The notes below the pieces were generated by a model. The model saw only the letters and a program-made list of their open reading frames with translations, searched no databases and had not been told where the DNA came from. A stretch of 64,000 nucleotides of DNA, from NCBI RefSeq assembly GCF_947503385.1, contig NZ_CANNDO010000001.1, positions 124,001 through 188,000 of the forward strand, given 5' to 3'. Position numbers and translations under genes: made by a program. Below are positions 54,080 to 62,113 of the stretch, in pieces (position 1 is the first letter of the stretch; each line of letters begins with the position of its first letter). The stretch is from an uncultured Tateyamaria sp. GTDB taxonomy: Bacteria; Pseudomonadota; Alphaproteobacteria; Rhodobacterales; Rhodobacteraceae.

Positions 54080-56422
54080 CTACAGGGTTTCCAGCAGCTT
54101 GCCGATCCCGTCCTTGTAGCGTTTGACCTCTGCCGGGGTGACGGCGGGCGGTGGAGGTGCCGAGGCAACGGCGGTGCCGCCCCGGCCCACGCGGTTCATC
54201 TTGCGGTCCGACCAATCGGTCATCCATTTGATATCCTTGCCCCGCAGGAACGGGTTGGCGTTCACGACGCTGGCTCCCATCACCTCAAGCACTGTCGCCT
54301 GCGGGTTTGCATTCAGCGCGACATTCGCGCCCGCAGGCCCGAGGAAGTGCGCCAGATACAGACGACCCGGCGTGATCGCGTGCCCTCGGGCACGCAGAAA
54401 CGCCTCGTTCTCGCGGGCGAGGTTCGTGACCATGGCGCGGCTGAGCGCGGGGTCGAACCGCAGTTCCAGCAACTCGGCCCGGTTCAGGGTTGCCACGAGG
54501 TCGGGACGGTAGGTGCGCATCATCCGCAGCCACGTGCTTTCGATGAACTGGCCCAGACCGGTTGCGGTGGACCGCGTGTTCTTGGCCCGCGCGTTGCCGG
54601 CGCTTTCCACCCGGATGATCTGCGCCACCAGCGCCTCGACCGCGCCCGAGGCGCGCGCGACACCAAGCGCCAGCGGATCGACGGGCCGCCCGTTGAGATG
54701 CAGTTCGAAATGCAGGTGCGGGCCGGTGGACCGGCCGGTGGTGCCGACATAGCCAATGACCTGACCAGCCTGTACCGCACTGCCCAGCTTGATCCCCTCA
54801 CCAAAGGCGTTGAGGTGGGCATAGCGGCTGTGCGCACCACCCGGATGATCAATATAGACGATGTTGCCATAACTGGACGAGAAATTGGCGCGGCTGATCT
54901 TGCCCCCTGCCACCGCCTTGACCGGGGTGCCGGTGGGCGCGGCCCAATCGACGCCGTTGTGGTTGACGGTCTTGTTCAGGATCGGGTGGTGTCGCGGCCC
55001 AAAGCTGGACGTCTTGGTGCCCGACACCGGGATCAAAAAGTTGCTGCCGCCCAGCCCGGAACCGCCGCCGCCGCTCCCGCCGCTTTGTGGGTCGAAACAA
55101 CCAAAGGGCGCGTCACGCTGATTGGGCCGCACGACATAGCATTCAAAATTTGCCGTCGGCCCCTTGAGCGCGACATAGAGGATTTGCCCGGCAGGCGCGA
55201 CACCCGCGCTTTCGTCCCGTTTGATCAGACGCATTGTGTCGCCTTCGGTCGCGATGCGGTCGAGGTCCTGCACCCGGCTTAGCATCACCATCAGCTCGCC
55301 CACCAGCTCTGACGACACGCCATTGCGCAGCGCCGTGGAATAGATCGCGTCCTTGAGCTTGACCTCCCCCTGACTGCCGCGGTTGCGCACGGCAATGTCC
55401 GCACGGCGCAACAGGTTGCGCGAAAACCACGGGTCGGCGCTGACCTCGAACCGGCCCGGACCGGGCTGCGCAAGGCTCGCCAGATAGCGGTCGGGCGCAT
55501 AGATCGACATCTGCATCAGTTGCGCCCCAAGCCGGTCTGGTTCAAGCCGCAGGGCAACCAGCCCCCCCGACGCCAGCTTTGTCAGAGCGTCCAGTTCGAT
55601 CCCCATATCCTTTGCCATGCGGGACACGAAACTGAGGATGCGGTCGATCTCGTCTTCGGTCAGTTTCTGATCCGTGAGGATCGCCTTAAGCTCTCGATCC
55701 GTCTCAAGCCGCACAACCTCGTCCCGGAACAGGGTACTGCGTTCGGATGTGGACAGGCTCAGCGCTTCGGTCGTGGTGTTTTCAATCACCGTCTCGACAT
55801 AGCTGACTTGGGTTGCGCCGCCGTCGCCGCCGACGACCTCGCCCCAACTGCCTTCGTCGTCGTCAAAGACCACCTGCGCGCCCGCTTCGACGGCATCGGG
55901 CACCGTCGGTGTGGTGTCGACGATGGCGGTTTCGCGGCGCGCCTGAAACGCGGCGAGGTCAGCGGATGATGACGGCAGGGTCAGTTGCACACGCTGGGTG
56001 GCGTCAAAAAGCGAATCTTCGATCACTTCCAACTGGTCACCGATGCGCGCGCGTTGCGGGTGGATCTGGTGTTCCAGCGAGATGCGGCGTGCCCCCAATG
56101 CGGGTCCGTCCGGCAGCGTGATGATCATGGGCGCACCGCGAATATCCAGAAAAGCCTCCGCCGCGGCGGCGGCCAGAACGATCCCGCCTTCGGCAGCCCC
56201 CTCGGACTGGACCAGGGTCAGCTCTTCGCCATCGGCACCGATATCCCCGTCGGCGTAATCGGCACCACTGGGCCACAGCACCATGACCAGCACCACCAAC
56301 CCCGCGACCGCGCAAAAGGCGGCGGCCCCGATGCCCACACGCTTGAGCATACGTGCACGCCGCCGACGCTTCCACGCGCGGCCCGATCCGGCAAAATTGG
56401 GATCAATTTCGATTTGCGACAT
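54080..56422 (-). CDS. membrane-anchored M23 endopeptidase fused to a lytic-transglycosylase-like domain
   Basis: 780 residues. A basic N terminus precedes one membrane helix (about 29-50), so the rest should be periplasmic. Residues 60-440 have no known motif but contain a LysM-like or OB-like beta-rich stretch. After a Gly/Ser hinge (447-460) comes an M23/LytM domain with all zinc ligands: His488 and Asp492 in NHNGVD, and HLH at 569-571. From about 595 follows an SLT-like domain with the catalytic-type Glu606 in RVESAGN and GLGQFIEST. One chain could therefore cut both peptide cross-links and glycan strands. In other T6SSs a separate wall hydrolase (for example TagX) opens the peptidoglycan for assembly; this protein is a good candidate for that job here. 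Confidence 0.85.
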   Translation of the reverse strand: MSQIEIDPNFAGSGRAWKRRRRARMLKRVGIGAAAFCAVAGLVVLVMVLWPSGADYADGDIGADGEELTLVQSEGAAEGGIVLAAAAAEAFLDIRGAPMIITLPDGPALGARRISLEHQIHPQRARIGDQLEVIEDSLFDATQRVQLTLPSSSADLAAFQARRETAIVDTTPTVPDAVEAGAQVVFDDDEGSWGEVVGGDGGATQVSYVETVIENTTTEALSLSTSERSTLFRDEVVRLETDRELKAILTDQKLTEDEIDRILSFVSRMAKDMGIELDALTKLASGGLVALRLEPDRLGAQLMQMSIYAPDRYLASLAQPGPGRFEVSADPWFSRNLLRRADIAVRNRGSQGEVKLKDAIYSTALRNGVSSELVGELMVMLSRVQDLDRIATEGDTMRLIKRDESAGVAPAGQILYVALKGPTANFECYVVRPNQRDAPFGCFDPQSGGSGGGGSGLGGSNFLIPVSGTKTSSFGPRHHPILNKTVNHNGVDWAAPTGTPVKAVAGGKISRANFSSSYGNIVYIDHPGGAHSRYAHLNAFGEGIKLGSAVQAGQVIGYVGTTGRSTGPHLHFELHLNGRPVDPLALGVARASGAVEALVAQIIRVESAGNARAKNTRSTATGLGQFIESTWLRMMRTYRPDLVATLNRAELLELRFDPALSRAMVTNLARENEAFLRARGHAITPGRLYLAHFLGPAGANVALNANPQATVLEVMGASVVNANPFLRGKDIKWMTDWSDRKMNRVGRGGTAVASAPPPPAVTPAEVKRYKDGIGKLLETL

Positions 56423-56446
56423 ATGCGTTGTGACCGGCGCGCCGGA

Positions 56447-57259
56447 TCAGCGGAACACGCCGATGCCGCCGCCGCCCGTGATCTTGGGTTTGTTCGCCGG
56501 AGCCTTGGGCTTGGGCGCAGGGGCTGCGGGCTTCGGCGTTGCGACGCGGCGCGTGGTTGTTGTGCGTGTGGTGGTGGACCGGGTTGTGGTCGCACGTGGG
56601 GCCGGAGCAGCAGCGGCCACAGGCGCCTCGCACCGGACGTCAGGGTACATGATGATGGTGCGGAACAGTTCCATGCTTGGATTTTGGTCCGGCCAGTCAA
56701 CGCCGTCTTCGCGCTCACCAAAATATTCGCCCACCGAGCGGGCCGACCCACGGCCCCATAGGCCATCAATGCCCGAGCGGTAACAATTCATCCGTTGCAG
56801 TTCGGACTGAAGCGCCACGTTCAGACGGTCCGCAGGCGGGTCGATATGGCCCTGTTCGACAAGCATACGGAACATCGTCGGATCATCGCTGCGCATGGCG
56901 ATCCGAGTTTCCATATCGTCAAAGGCAAAGGACATCTGCGCTACGGTTTCCGGCAGCAATGAGGTGATCCCGAAATCCGCCTCGCGGCCCGGTTCGATCC
57001 GGCCAAGGATGATGGACGGTGTGGGCAGACCAGCGGCCACCGCCACTGCACCCCGACCAACGCCAGGTCCTGCAAAGCTGGGTGCGGTTTCGGCAGGTGG
57101 CTGATAGGCCGCAATCAGAACTTGGCCACCCGTCGCATCCGCACCGTCGCCCAAATCAAACGCAATCGGGTCCGACCCATAGGATTGCGCCATTGCAGCA
57201 CCAGCCAGCGCGCCAAAGCCCACCAGTCCGAACATCAAATGTCGCAAAATCCCAGCCAT
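56447..57259 (-). CDS. secreted protein with peptidoglycan-binding-like motif and Thr/Pro/Lys-rich tail
   Basis: 270 residues. Signal peptide with cleavage after AAMAQ near residue 25. The middle contains ELQRMNCYRSGIDGLWGRGSARSVGEYFGE, which resembles the PG_binding_1 repeat (L-Q-x-x-G-x-Y-x-G-x-I-D-G-x-x-G-x-x-T) and is common in rhodobacterial envelope proteins. The last 60 residues are low-complexity (RATTTRSTTTRTTTTRR and a Pro/Lys/Ala run). The frame is open to 57334, but ATG 57259 gives the proper signal peptide. Downstream on the same strand, 24 bases away, is the M23 fusion gene, so it may anchor or guide that enzyme. Confidence 0.75.
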   Translation of the reverse strand: MAGILRHLMFGLVGFGALAGAAMAQSYGSDPIAFDLGDGADATGGQVLIAAYQPPAETAPSFAGPGVGRGAVAVAAGLPTPSIILGRIEPGREADFGITSLLPETVAQMSFAFDDMETRIAMRSDDPTMFRMLVEQGHIDPPADRLNVALQSELQRMNCYRSGIDGLWGRGSARSVGEYFGEREDGVDWPDQNPSMELFRTIIMYPDVRCEAPVAAAAPAPRATTTRSTTTRTTTTRRVATPKPAAPAPKPKAPANKPKITGGGGIGVFR

Positions 57260-57335
57260 CGCCGACCAACCGTTGAAAACACACCAATGCAGAGTTCCAT
57301 GCCGATAATACGGTGCCCGCCCGTGCAGTGGCAAG

Positions 57336-57818
57336 TTATTCCGCAGGTGCGCGCAGAAAGAAGGTCCACCGTTCGGACCGGCGCGTGTCCACCTCGTGAA
57401 AGCGGGCGGCGATGTGACCCCGGATCAGACAATCCTCGCGGCCCCGAATGCGAAACTCGCCGGGATCAACACACAGCGTTGTGGTGCCCGGCAACATTGA
57501 CGCGTTGAACACGTCGCGGGCATACACATAGATGTAGCGCGAGGTCAGTGTATCTTCGATGACGTTGGCGCATTGGTTCGGGCCTACTGTCCACCAACCC
57601 GCCGTTTCCCATGCATCAGCGTCATAGGCCCCGACGGCGACGTTCACGACATCAAGTGTTTGATTACAAAACTGGAAATTTGCTTTGACTGTCGATGGAA
57701 CAGCAACTGCGCATAGGCAAAAAACCGCCGTGGCAAAAATCCGCCGTAATTCCCCCTCACAAAATATAGATGCAAGTTGTTGGTAAACCACAAGATTTGC
57801 CTTTTGCAATAGGGTCAT
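57336..57818 (-). CDS. DUF1036 family secreted protein
   Basis: 160 residues in the longest reasonable form. The mature domain starts FQFCNQTLDVVNVAVGAYDADAWETAGWWTVGPNQCANVI, the DUF1036 hallmark with Cys pairs, and continues RYIYVYARD...GTTTLCVDPGEFRIRG. A signal peptide (IFATAVFCLCAVAVPSTVKA) begins about 26 residues inside, so the true start may be a rare codon later than ATG 57818; no ATG or GTG with a ribosome-binding site fits better. Family function unknown; T6SS-linked only by position. Confidence 0.75.
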   Translation of the reverse strand: MTLLQKANLVVYQQLASIFCEGELRRIFATAVFCLCAVAVPSTVKANFQFCNQTLDVVNVAVGAYDADAWETAGWWTVGPNQCANVIEDTLTSRYIYVYARDVFNASMLPGTTTLCVDPGEFRIRGREDCLIRGHIAARFHEVDTRRSERWTFFLRAPAE

Positions 57819-57901
57819 GTTGCACATTTCATGCGTTCGCTTCGATTTCTTTGGCACGGCTGGATGCAATTGGCCATGGCCCATGCTATATGATCGGCAC
57901 G

Positions 57902-58423
57902 ATGATACGTTCGCTTTTGATATGTTCGGCCCTTGTGGCGTCTTCGGGTGCTGGCGCAGTTGCGCTTTCTGCCCTGCATGATGCCACTGGTGACCGCCAC
58001 GTCCGCACATTGGCGCCTGCGCCTGTGGCGACGATTGAACCGCGATTTGTAATCCCGAGCTTTGCGCCGGCCCCGAAAGCCCCCGAGGTGATCGAGGTTG
58101 CGTTGCGTGACGCACCGACACTGCCGGCCATCGTCGACACCGACATCGTGCCAGTAGCTGCCGTGACACCCGCCCTGACCGAAGCCCTTGCACCCCCGGT
58201 GGCCAAGCCCATTGCGACACCGAAACCGCGCAAGGCAGCAGTCAAACCCAAAGCACGCGCGTCGGCCAAAACCGTGCAAACGGCACGCGCCGTGCGCAAC
58301 GAAACGGTCCGCACGTTCAAGCAGCGCAGCACGCGCCCGGTGATTGTAGCCCAAGCGCCTGCATTCACGTCTGAGCAACGCGCCGCCTTGCAGCCTGATT
58401 GGGTCATCGGCGTATACCGCTGA
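57902..58423 (+). CDS. secreted Ala/Pro/Lys-rich hypothetical protein
   Basis: 173 residues. Signal-like N terminus MIRSLLICSALVASSGAGAVA, then an Ala/Pro-rich extended part, a basic segment (PKPRKAAVKPKARASAKTV) and a short conserved-looking tail RAALQPDWVIGVYR. The tail VIGVYR ends much like the GGIGVFR tail of the protein at 56447-57259 on the other strand. ATG 57902 or ATG 57890 four codons earlier are both possible; neither has a good ribosome-binding site. Confidence 0.65.
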   Translation: MIRSLLICSALVASSGAGAVALSALHDATGDRHVRTLAPAPVATIEPRFVIPSFAPAPKAPEVIEVALRDAPTLPAIVDTDIVPVAAVTPALTEALAPPVAKPIATPKPRKAAVKPKARASAKTVQTARAVRNETVRTFKQRSTRPVIVAQAPAFTSEQRAALQPDWVIGVYR

Positions 58424-58508
58424 CATACTTGAAATTCTCCGGTTGACTTGACCCGGCCCTGTGCCGCTAATTGTGGCGTTGATTTAGGGCTTGGCGTCGG
58501 AGATTGAA

Positions 58509-58946
58509 ATGTCACGCAGAAAATTGGCCGCAGCAGCGGCCGCTCTGGTATTGTGTGCTTCGCACGTGTCTGCACAGGACACGACAGGTGCAATTTCCCT
58601 CGAACTGAACCGGGCCTCCGCCTCACCCGAAGGCGGGTGCAGCGTGGTGTTTTTCGGGAAAAACGGGCTGGATCAGGCGTTGCAGGACGTGTCGTGGCGG
58701 CTTGCCCTGTTTGATGCTGACGGGGTGTTCATCAACCTCCTGTCACTGCCGCTGGGTGATCTGAGCGCAGGCAAACGGCGCATCGTGCGCTATAACCTGC
58801 CCGCCGCCTGCACGGAAATGTCCGAAATCATCGTCAACGATGTGGCGACCTGCAAGATTGATGGCGTGTCCGACGACGACGCTGCTGACCTTTGCCTGTC
58901 GTCGCTGGACGTTACATCGCGCACTGACATTGCCTTTGGCCTCTAG
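58509..58946 (+). CDS. secreted hypothetical protein upstream of the ExbB-like gene
   Basis: 145 residues with a clear signal peptide (RRKLAAAAAALVLCASHVSA, cut before QD). The mature part is a small beta-rich domain (AISLELNRASASPEGGCSVVFFGKN; VSWRLALFDADGVFINLLSLPLGDLSAGKRRIVRYNLPAAC) with four cysteines that can pair. Only 46 bases before the proton-channel gene, it is probably the first gene of that transcript and a periplasmic partner of the channel complex. Confidence 0.78.
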   Translation: MSRRKLAAAAAALVLCASHVSAQDTTGAISLELNRASASPEGGCSVVFFGKNGLDQALQDVSWRLALFDADGVFINLLSLPLGDLSAGKRRIVRYNLPAACTEMSEIIVNDVATCKIDGVSDDDAADLCLSSLDVTSRTDIAFGL

Positions 58947-58992
58947 GCCTCACGCGCCCCAGTCCCGGGCCCCGAGAACAGTTTGAACACAC

Positions 58993-59628
58993 ATGACCCT
59001 GACGATTTTCCAACTTGCTGCGTATGTTATCTATGGCCTCTTGGGCGTGCTGTCGCTGTTTGCGCTGAGTGTCGGGCTGTTCAAGCTGGGCCAGTTTGCC
59101 AAGCTTGGCGTAGGGCGCCGAAAGGAAGCTGAAAAGATCCTCGACGATTGGCTGAATGGCCGCGTCGAAGAGGCGATCCGCACGGCGGGCCGTCGCAAAT
59201 CCGTGCTCAGCCGCGTGCTACAGGCGGTGTTTTCCGGCATTCAGGCGCGGCCCGGCGATACCGGCTATGCCGAGGAACTGAGCCGCCAGACCGCCATTGT
59301 CGAACTCGCCACGCTCAGTGAACGGATGCGGTCGCTGGATATGGTCGTTCAGGCCGCCCCGATGCTGGGTCTTTTGGGCACGGTGATCGGCATGATCGAC
59401 GCGTTTTCGGTTTTGGCCGTGACGGATGGTGCGGTTGACCCCACCGCGCTTGCCTCCGGTATCTATGTGGCGCTGATCACCACGGCGGCAGGCCTCGCCA
59501 TTGCGCTGATCGCCTTTTTCATCGCCACATGGCTCGAAGGACGTATCGACCGCGAACGCAACATGATGGAAGCGGTGATGTCCGCCGCCATCCACGGTCG
59601 GGTCGATCCGAATTCTGGCGCAAGCTAA
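58993..59628 (+). CDS. MotA/TolQ/ExbB family proton channel protein
   Basis: 211 residues with three membrane helices (about 8-32, 117-140 and 152-178). The conserved core VVQAAPMLGLLGTVIGMIDAF and ALITTAAGLAIALIAFF carries the Thr residues lining the proton path in TolQ/ExbB. With two ExbD-like genes and a TonB-like gene directly following (spacing 15, overlap 1, overlap 4), it should form the pentameric stator of a proton-driven envelope motor. Sequence alone does not decide between Tol- and Exb-type. Its place in a T6SS island is unusual. Confidence 0.9.
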   Translation: MTLTIFQLAAYVIYGLLGVLSLFALSVGLFKLGQFAKLGVGRRKEAEKILDDWLNGRVEEAIRTAGRRKSVLSRVLQAVFSGIQARPGDTGYAEELSRQTAIVELATLSERMRSLDMVVQAAPMLGLLGTVIGMIDAFSVLAVTDGAVDPTALASGIYVALITTAAGLAIALIAFFIATWLEGRIDRERNMMEAVMSAAIHGRVDPNSGAS

Positions 59629-59643
59629 GGGGCGGATGGGCAC

Positions 59644-60117
59644 ATGGGCGCCTCGTATCAACCGCTGCCAGAACGGCCACGGCGCTACAGGTTCGCGCTG
59701 ACGCCGCTTGCGGATGCGATGTTTCAGCTGCTGATCTTTTTCATGCTGTCCACCAGCCTGACCCCCTATTCGCTGGTCACGTTGCGCACCACCCCCGATG
59801 AAGCGGAAGAGACCGAGGCACAGGCGGACCCCGCAGCCCCCGAGGACGAAAACGCCGAAGCCCCCGCGCCCGAGGCTGTGGCGAATGACGGTGTGACCAT
59901 CTGGGACATCGGCAACGGCACGGTCACAACCAAGGGCCAGGTCTTTGACATCGAACAATTGCCATCGCTGGCCGAAGCCATCGGCAGTCAGGACGACCCC
60001 GGTCAGGTGCTGATCATCATTGGCGGACAGGCCCGCGTGCAGGACGTTGCATCGGCGCTGGAGGCGCTGGACAGCGCAGAGGTGGAGGCGGTGCAAATTG
60101 CCCGCACGCGCAACTGA
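59644..60117 (+). CDS. ExbD/TolR family protein (first copy, canonical Asp)
   Basis: 157 residues: a short cytoplasmic start, one membrane helix and a periplasmic domain. The helix LTPLADAMFQLLIFFMLSTS keeps the essential proton-carrying Asp. Residues ~50-85 form an acidic Ala/Pro linker and the rest the TolR-like domain (GQVLIIIGGQARVQDVASALEALDSAEVEAVQIARTRN). It ends one base into the second ExbD-like gene. Confidence 0.9.
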   Translation: MGASYQPLPERPRRYRFALTPLADAMFQLLIFFMLSTSLTPYSLVTLRTTPDEAEETEAQADPAAPEDENAEAPAPEAVANDGVTIWDIGNGTVTTKGQVFDIEQLPSLAEAIGSQDDPGQVLIIIGGQARVQDVASALEALDSAEVEAVQIARTRN

Positions 60118-60527
60118 TGCTGCGCCGCGCCCGCCTTGCCCCCGCCCGTCAGGGCAACAAGATGGACAGCGGGCTGGCCATCGTGAACATCGTGCTGCTG
60201 TTGATCTTTTTCTTTCTCACCACGGGGTCTTTGTCGAATTCGACCACTGTGACCGTCAGCCTGCCTGAAACGACTGAACTGCCGCTTGATCTGCTGCCCA
60301 AACCGCTGCTGACTGTATCGCTGGAAGGTGATCTGACGCTGGACGGCGTGCCCATCGAACGGGGTGCATTGGCCGATGCGCTGATTGATGACCCGATGTT
60401 GCACGTGCTTGCCGATCGTGAGGCAAATGCAGGCGAGTTGCTGGATCTGATCGCCGCCGAAGAGCTGATCGCTGTTCAGGTGCGGCTTGTCACCGTCCAC
60501 CGCAAGGATGCGGAGGACGCGGAATGA
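60117..60527 (+). CDS. ExbD/TolR family protein (second copy, Asp replaced by Asn)
   Basis: 136 residues with the same one-helix layout as its neighbour. The helix reads SGLAIVNIVLLLIFFFLTTG; the position of the essential Asp in L-x-P-L-I-D-V-V-F is Asn here, so this copy probably cannot shuttle protons. The periplasmic part (PLDLLPKPLLTVSLEGDLTLDGVPIERGALADAL) is TolR-like. It probably pairs with the Asp-bearing copy. Its stop overlaps the TonB-like ATG (ATGA). Confidence 0.87.
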   Translation: MLRRARLAPARQGNKMDSGLAIVNIVLLLIFFFLTTGSLSNSTTVTVSLPETTELPLDLLPKPLLTVSLEGDLTLDGVPIERGALADALIDDPMLHVLADREANAGELLDLIAAEELIAVQVRLVTVHRKDAEDAE

Positions 60528-62110
60528 GCTTTCTGCCCTATGCGCCGCAACGCTCCACCACATGGGCCGCGTCCATCGGGGGATCGACCGCCATCCACGG
60601 GGCGGTGGTGTTTGGTCTGCTCACCTCGTCTGTGGCGTTGTTGCCGGAACCATCGTCGCCCGCAGTGCGCGAGCCAGAATACGAAATCACGCTTGAGATC
60701 ATTGACGCAGATATCATCGACCTCGATGACGCGCCCGACATCCCCGAAGATGCGGTGGCCATCGAACCCGAAGACGCGACCGCCGATGTGTTGGAAGAGG
60801 CCGATGATGCGCTGGCCCTGGAAGAGGACGCAGCCCTTTTGGAGCCGGAAGACGCCGAAACGCTGCAACCCGATGCCGAGGACGACACGTTGGCTCCGGT
60901 CGAAGAGGTGGCAGAGCCGGAACCTGAACCGCTTCAGGAAGAAGAGCTTGCGCTGTTGGAACCCGAAGTGCTGGAGCCTGAGCCAGAACTGGTCGCGCCA
61001 GAACCCGAGGTGATCGCACCCGAACCGGACGTCCTTGCAGAACCCGAAGCCCCGATTGTCCCCGAACCCCAAGTGGACCCGGACGATCTGGCCATTGACG
61101 ATCTGAGCCTTGTGGGCGACGACGTGTTCAACCCACTGGCCGAAGCGGTGGCCCCGGCAGCAGATACACCGCTTGCACCCGATGTGGTCGTCCCGGACGT
61201 GGTGGAACCCGAAGCCATCATCGAAGAAGACATTGCAGCGGTCGTCCTGCCCGAACCGGATGTCATCGCGCCGGAACCTGAGATCATCCAACCAGAGCCC
61301 GAGGTCGAGCCAGAAACACCGGCAGCCCTGCCCGAGGTGATCGAGGAAGACCCCGAACCGGAAATTGTGGAAGACCCGGAACCGGCGGAGGTCACAGAGC
61401 CTGCCGATATCACCGAAGATCCCGCCGTCGCTGACCCGGCGGAGGAGGACACCGGCACCGCAACGGCTGGCGCAATCCCCAACCCGTCGCCCGCTGCACT
61501 TCAGATCGGCGCATTGCTTCAGCGCATCCGCGAAACCCCGGCGCCGCAATGCACGCTGGTATTGCCCCGTCGCGCCGGTGACGATGGTGTTGGCCTGTCC
61601 TTTATCGGAGCCGAGCCGGACACGCTGGAAACATTGGCCGCGCGCATCGTGGATGGGCTGGATACCGTCCCGGCGCAGACGCGCGAAATCCTCGACCCCC
61701 GGCAATGCGCGGCGCTGGACGCCATCCGGCAAAGCGCGGCCTACCCAGCCAGCCGCATTGGTCTGGCGCTGGACGATACAACCCTGAACAGTGGTGAGGC
61801 CTTGCGCGCCCGCGTGCTGGGCGCAGGTGGTCTGTTCCTGACGCTGATCCTTGTGGACGACAATGGCGTGATTCAGGACCTTGCGCGCTTTACCACGCTG
61901 GATGGAAATGACCCGGTGATCGAAGCGCCGGTGGCCCGGACCGGGCCCGCAAGAGACACGCGGCAAATGCTGATCGTTCTGGGATCGACAGACGCGCCGA
62001 TTGACCTGTCCGGTGGCATCGGCCAATTGGCGCAGGACGCCTTTGCCGCATTGCCACGCGAAGTGTTGGAAACGTCCCTGTTCGGCCTTGCGACCTTCGA
62101 CGTGCGCTAA
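60524..62110 (+). CDS. TonB-like energy-transducer protein with long Glu/Pro-rich periplasmic spacer
   Basis: 528 residues. One N-terminal membrane helix (about 15-40, STTWAASIGGSTAIHGAVVFGLLTSS) with the His often seen in TonB helices, then an extended acidic spacer (60-330) dominated by PEPE, EPDV and similar repeats, and a globular C-terminal domain (QIGALLQRIRETPAPQCTLVLPRRAGDDG... LFGLATFDVR). TonB normally uses Pro-Lys and Glu-Pro spacers, but the C-terminal domain here is not a recognisable TonB box-binding fold. Operon position after ExbB-ExbD-ExbD supports coupling to the proton channel. What it pulls or pushes in the outer membrane is unknown. Confidence 0.82.
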   Translation: MSFLPYAPQRSTTWAASIGGSTAIHGAVVFGLLTSSVALLPEPSSPAVREPEYEITLEIIDADIIDLDDAPDIPEDAVAIEPEDATADVLEEADDALALEEDAALLEPEDAETLQPDAEDDTLAPVEEVAEPEPEPLQEEELALLEPEVLEPEPELVAPEPEVIAPEPDVLAEPEAPIVPEPQVDPDDLAIDDLSLVGDDVFNPLAEAVAPAADTPLAPDVVVPDVVEPEAIIEEDIAAVVLPEPDVIAPEPEIIQPEPEVEPETPAALPEVIEEDPEPEIVEDPEPAEVTEPADITEDPAVADPAEEDTGTATAGAIPNPSPAALQIGALLQRIRETPAPQCTLVLPRRAGDDGVGLSFIGAEPDTLETLAARIVDGLDTVPAQTREILDPRQCAALDAIRQSAAYPASRIGLALDDTTLNSGEALRARVLGAGGLFLTLILVDDNGVIQDLARFTTLDGNDPVIEAPVARTGPARDTRQMLIVLGSTDAPIDLSGGIGQLAQDAFAALPREVLETSLFGLATFDVR

Positions 62111-62113
62111 GCG

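Noticed and set aside
60700-61480. Glu/Pro-rich region considered as a second tssA-type hexanucleotide repeat array
   Set aside because: The codons are irregular and repeat units are not tandem at DNA level; it is a low-complexity protein spacer only.
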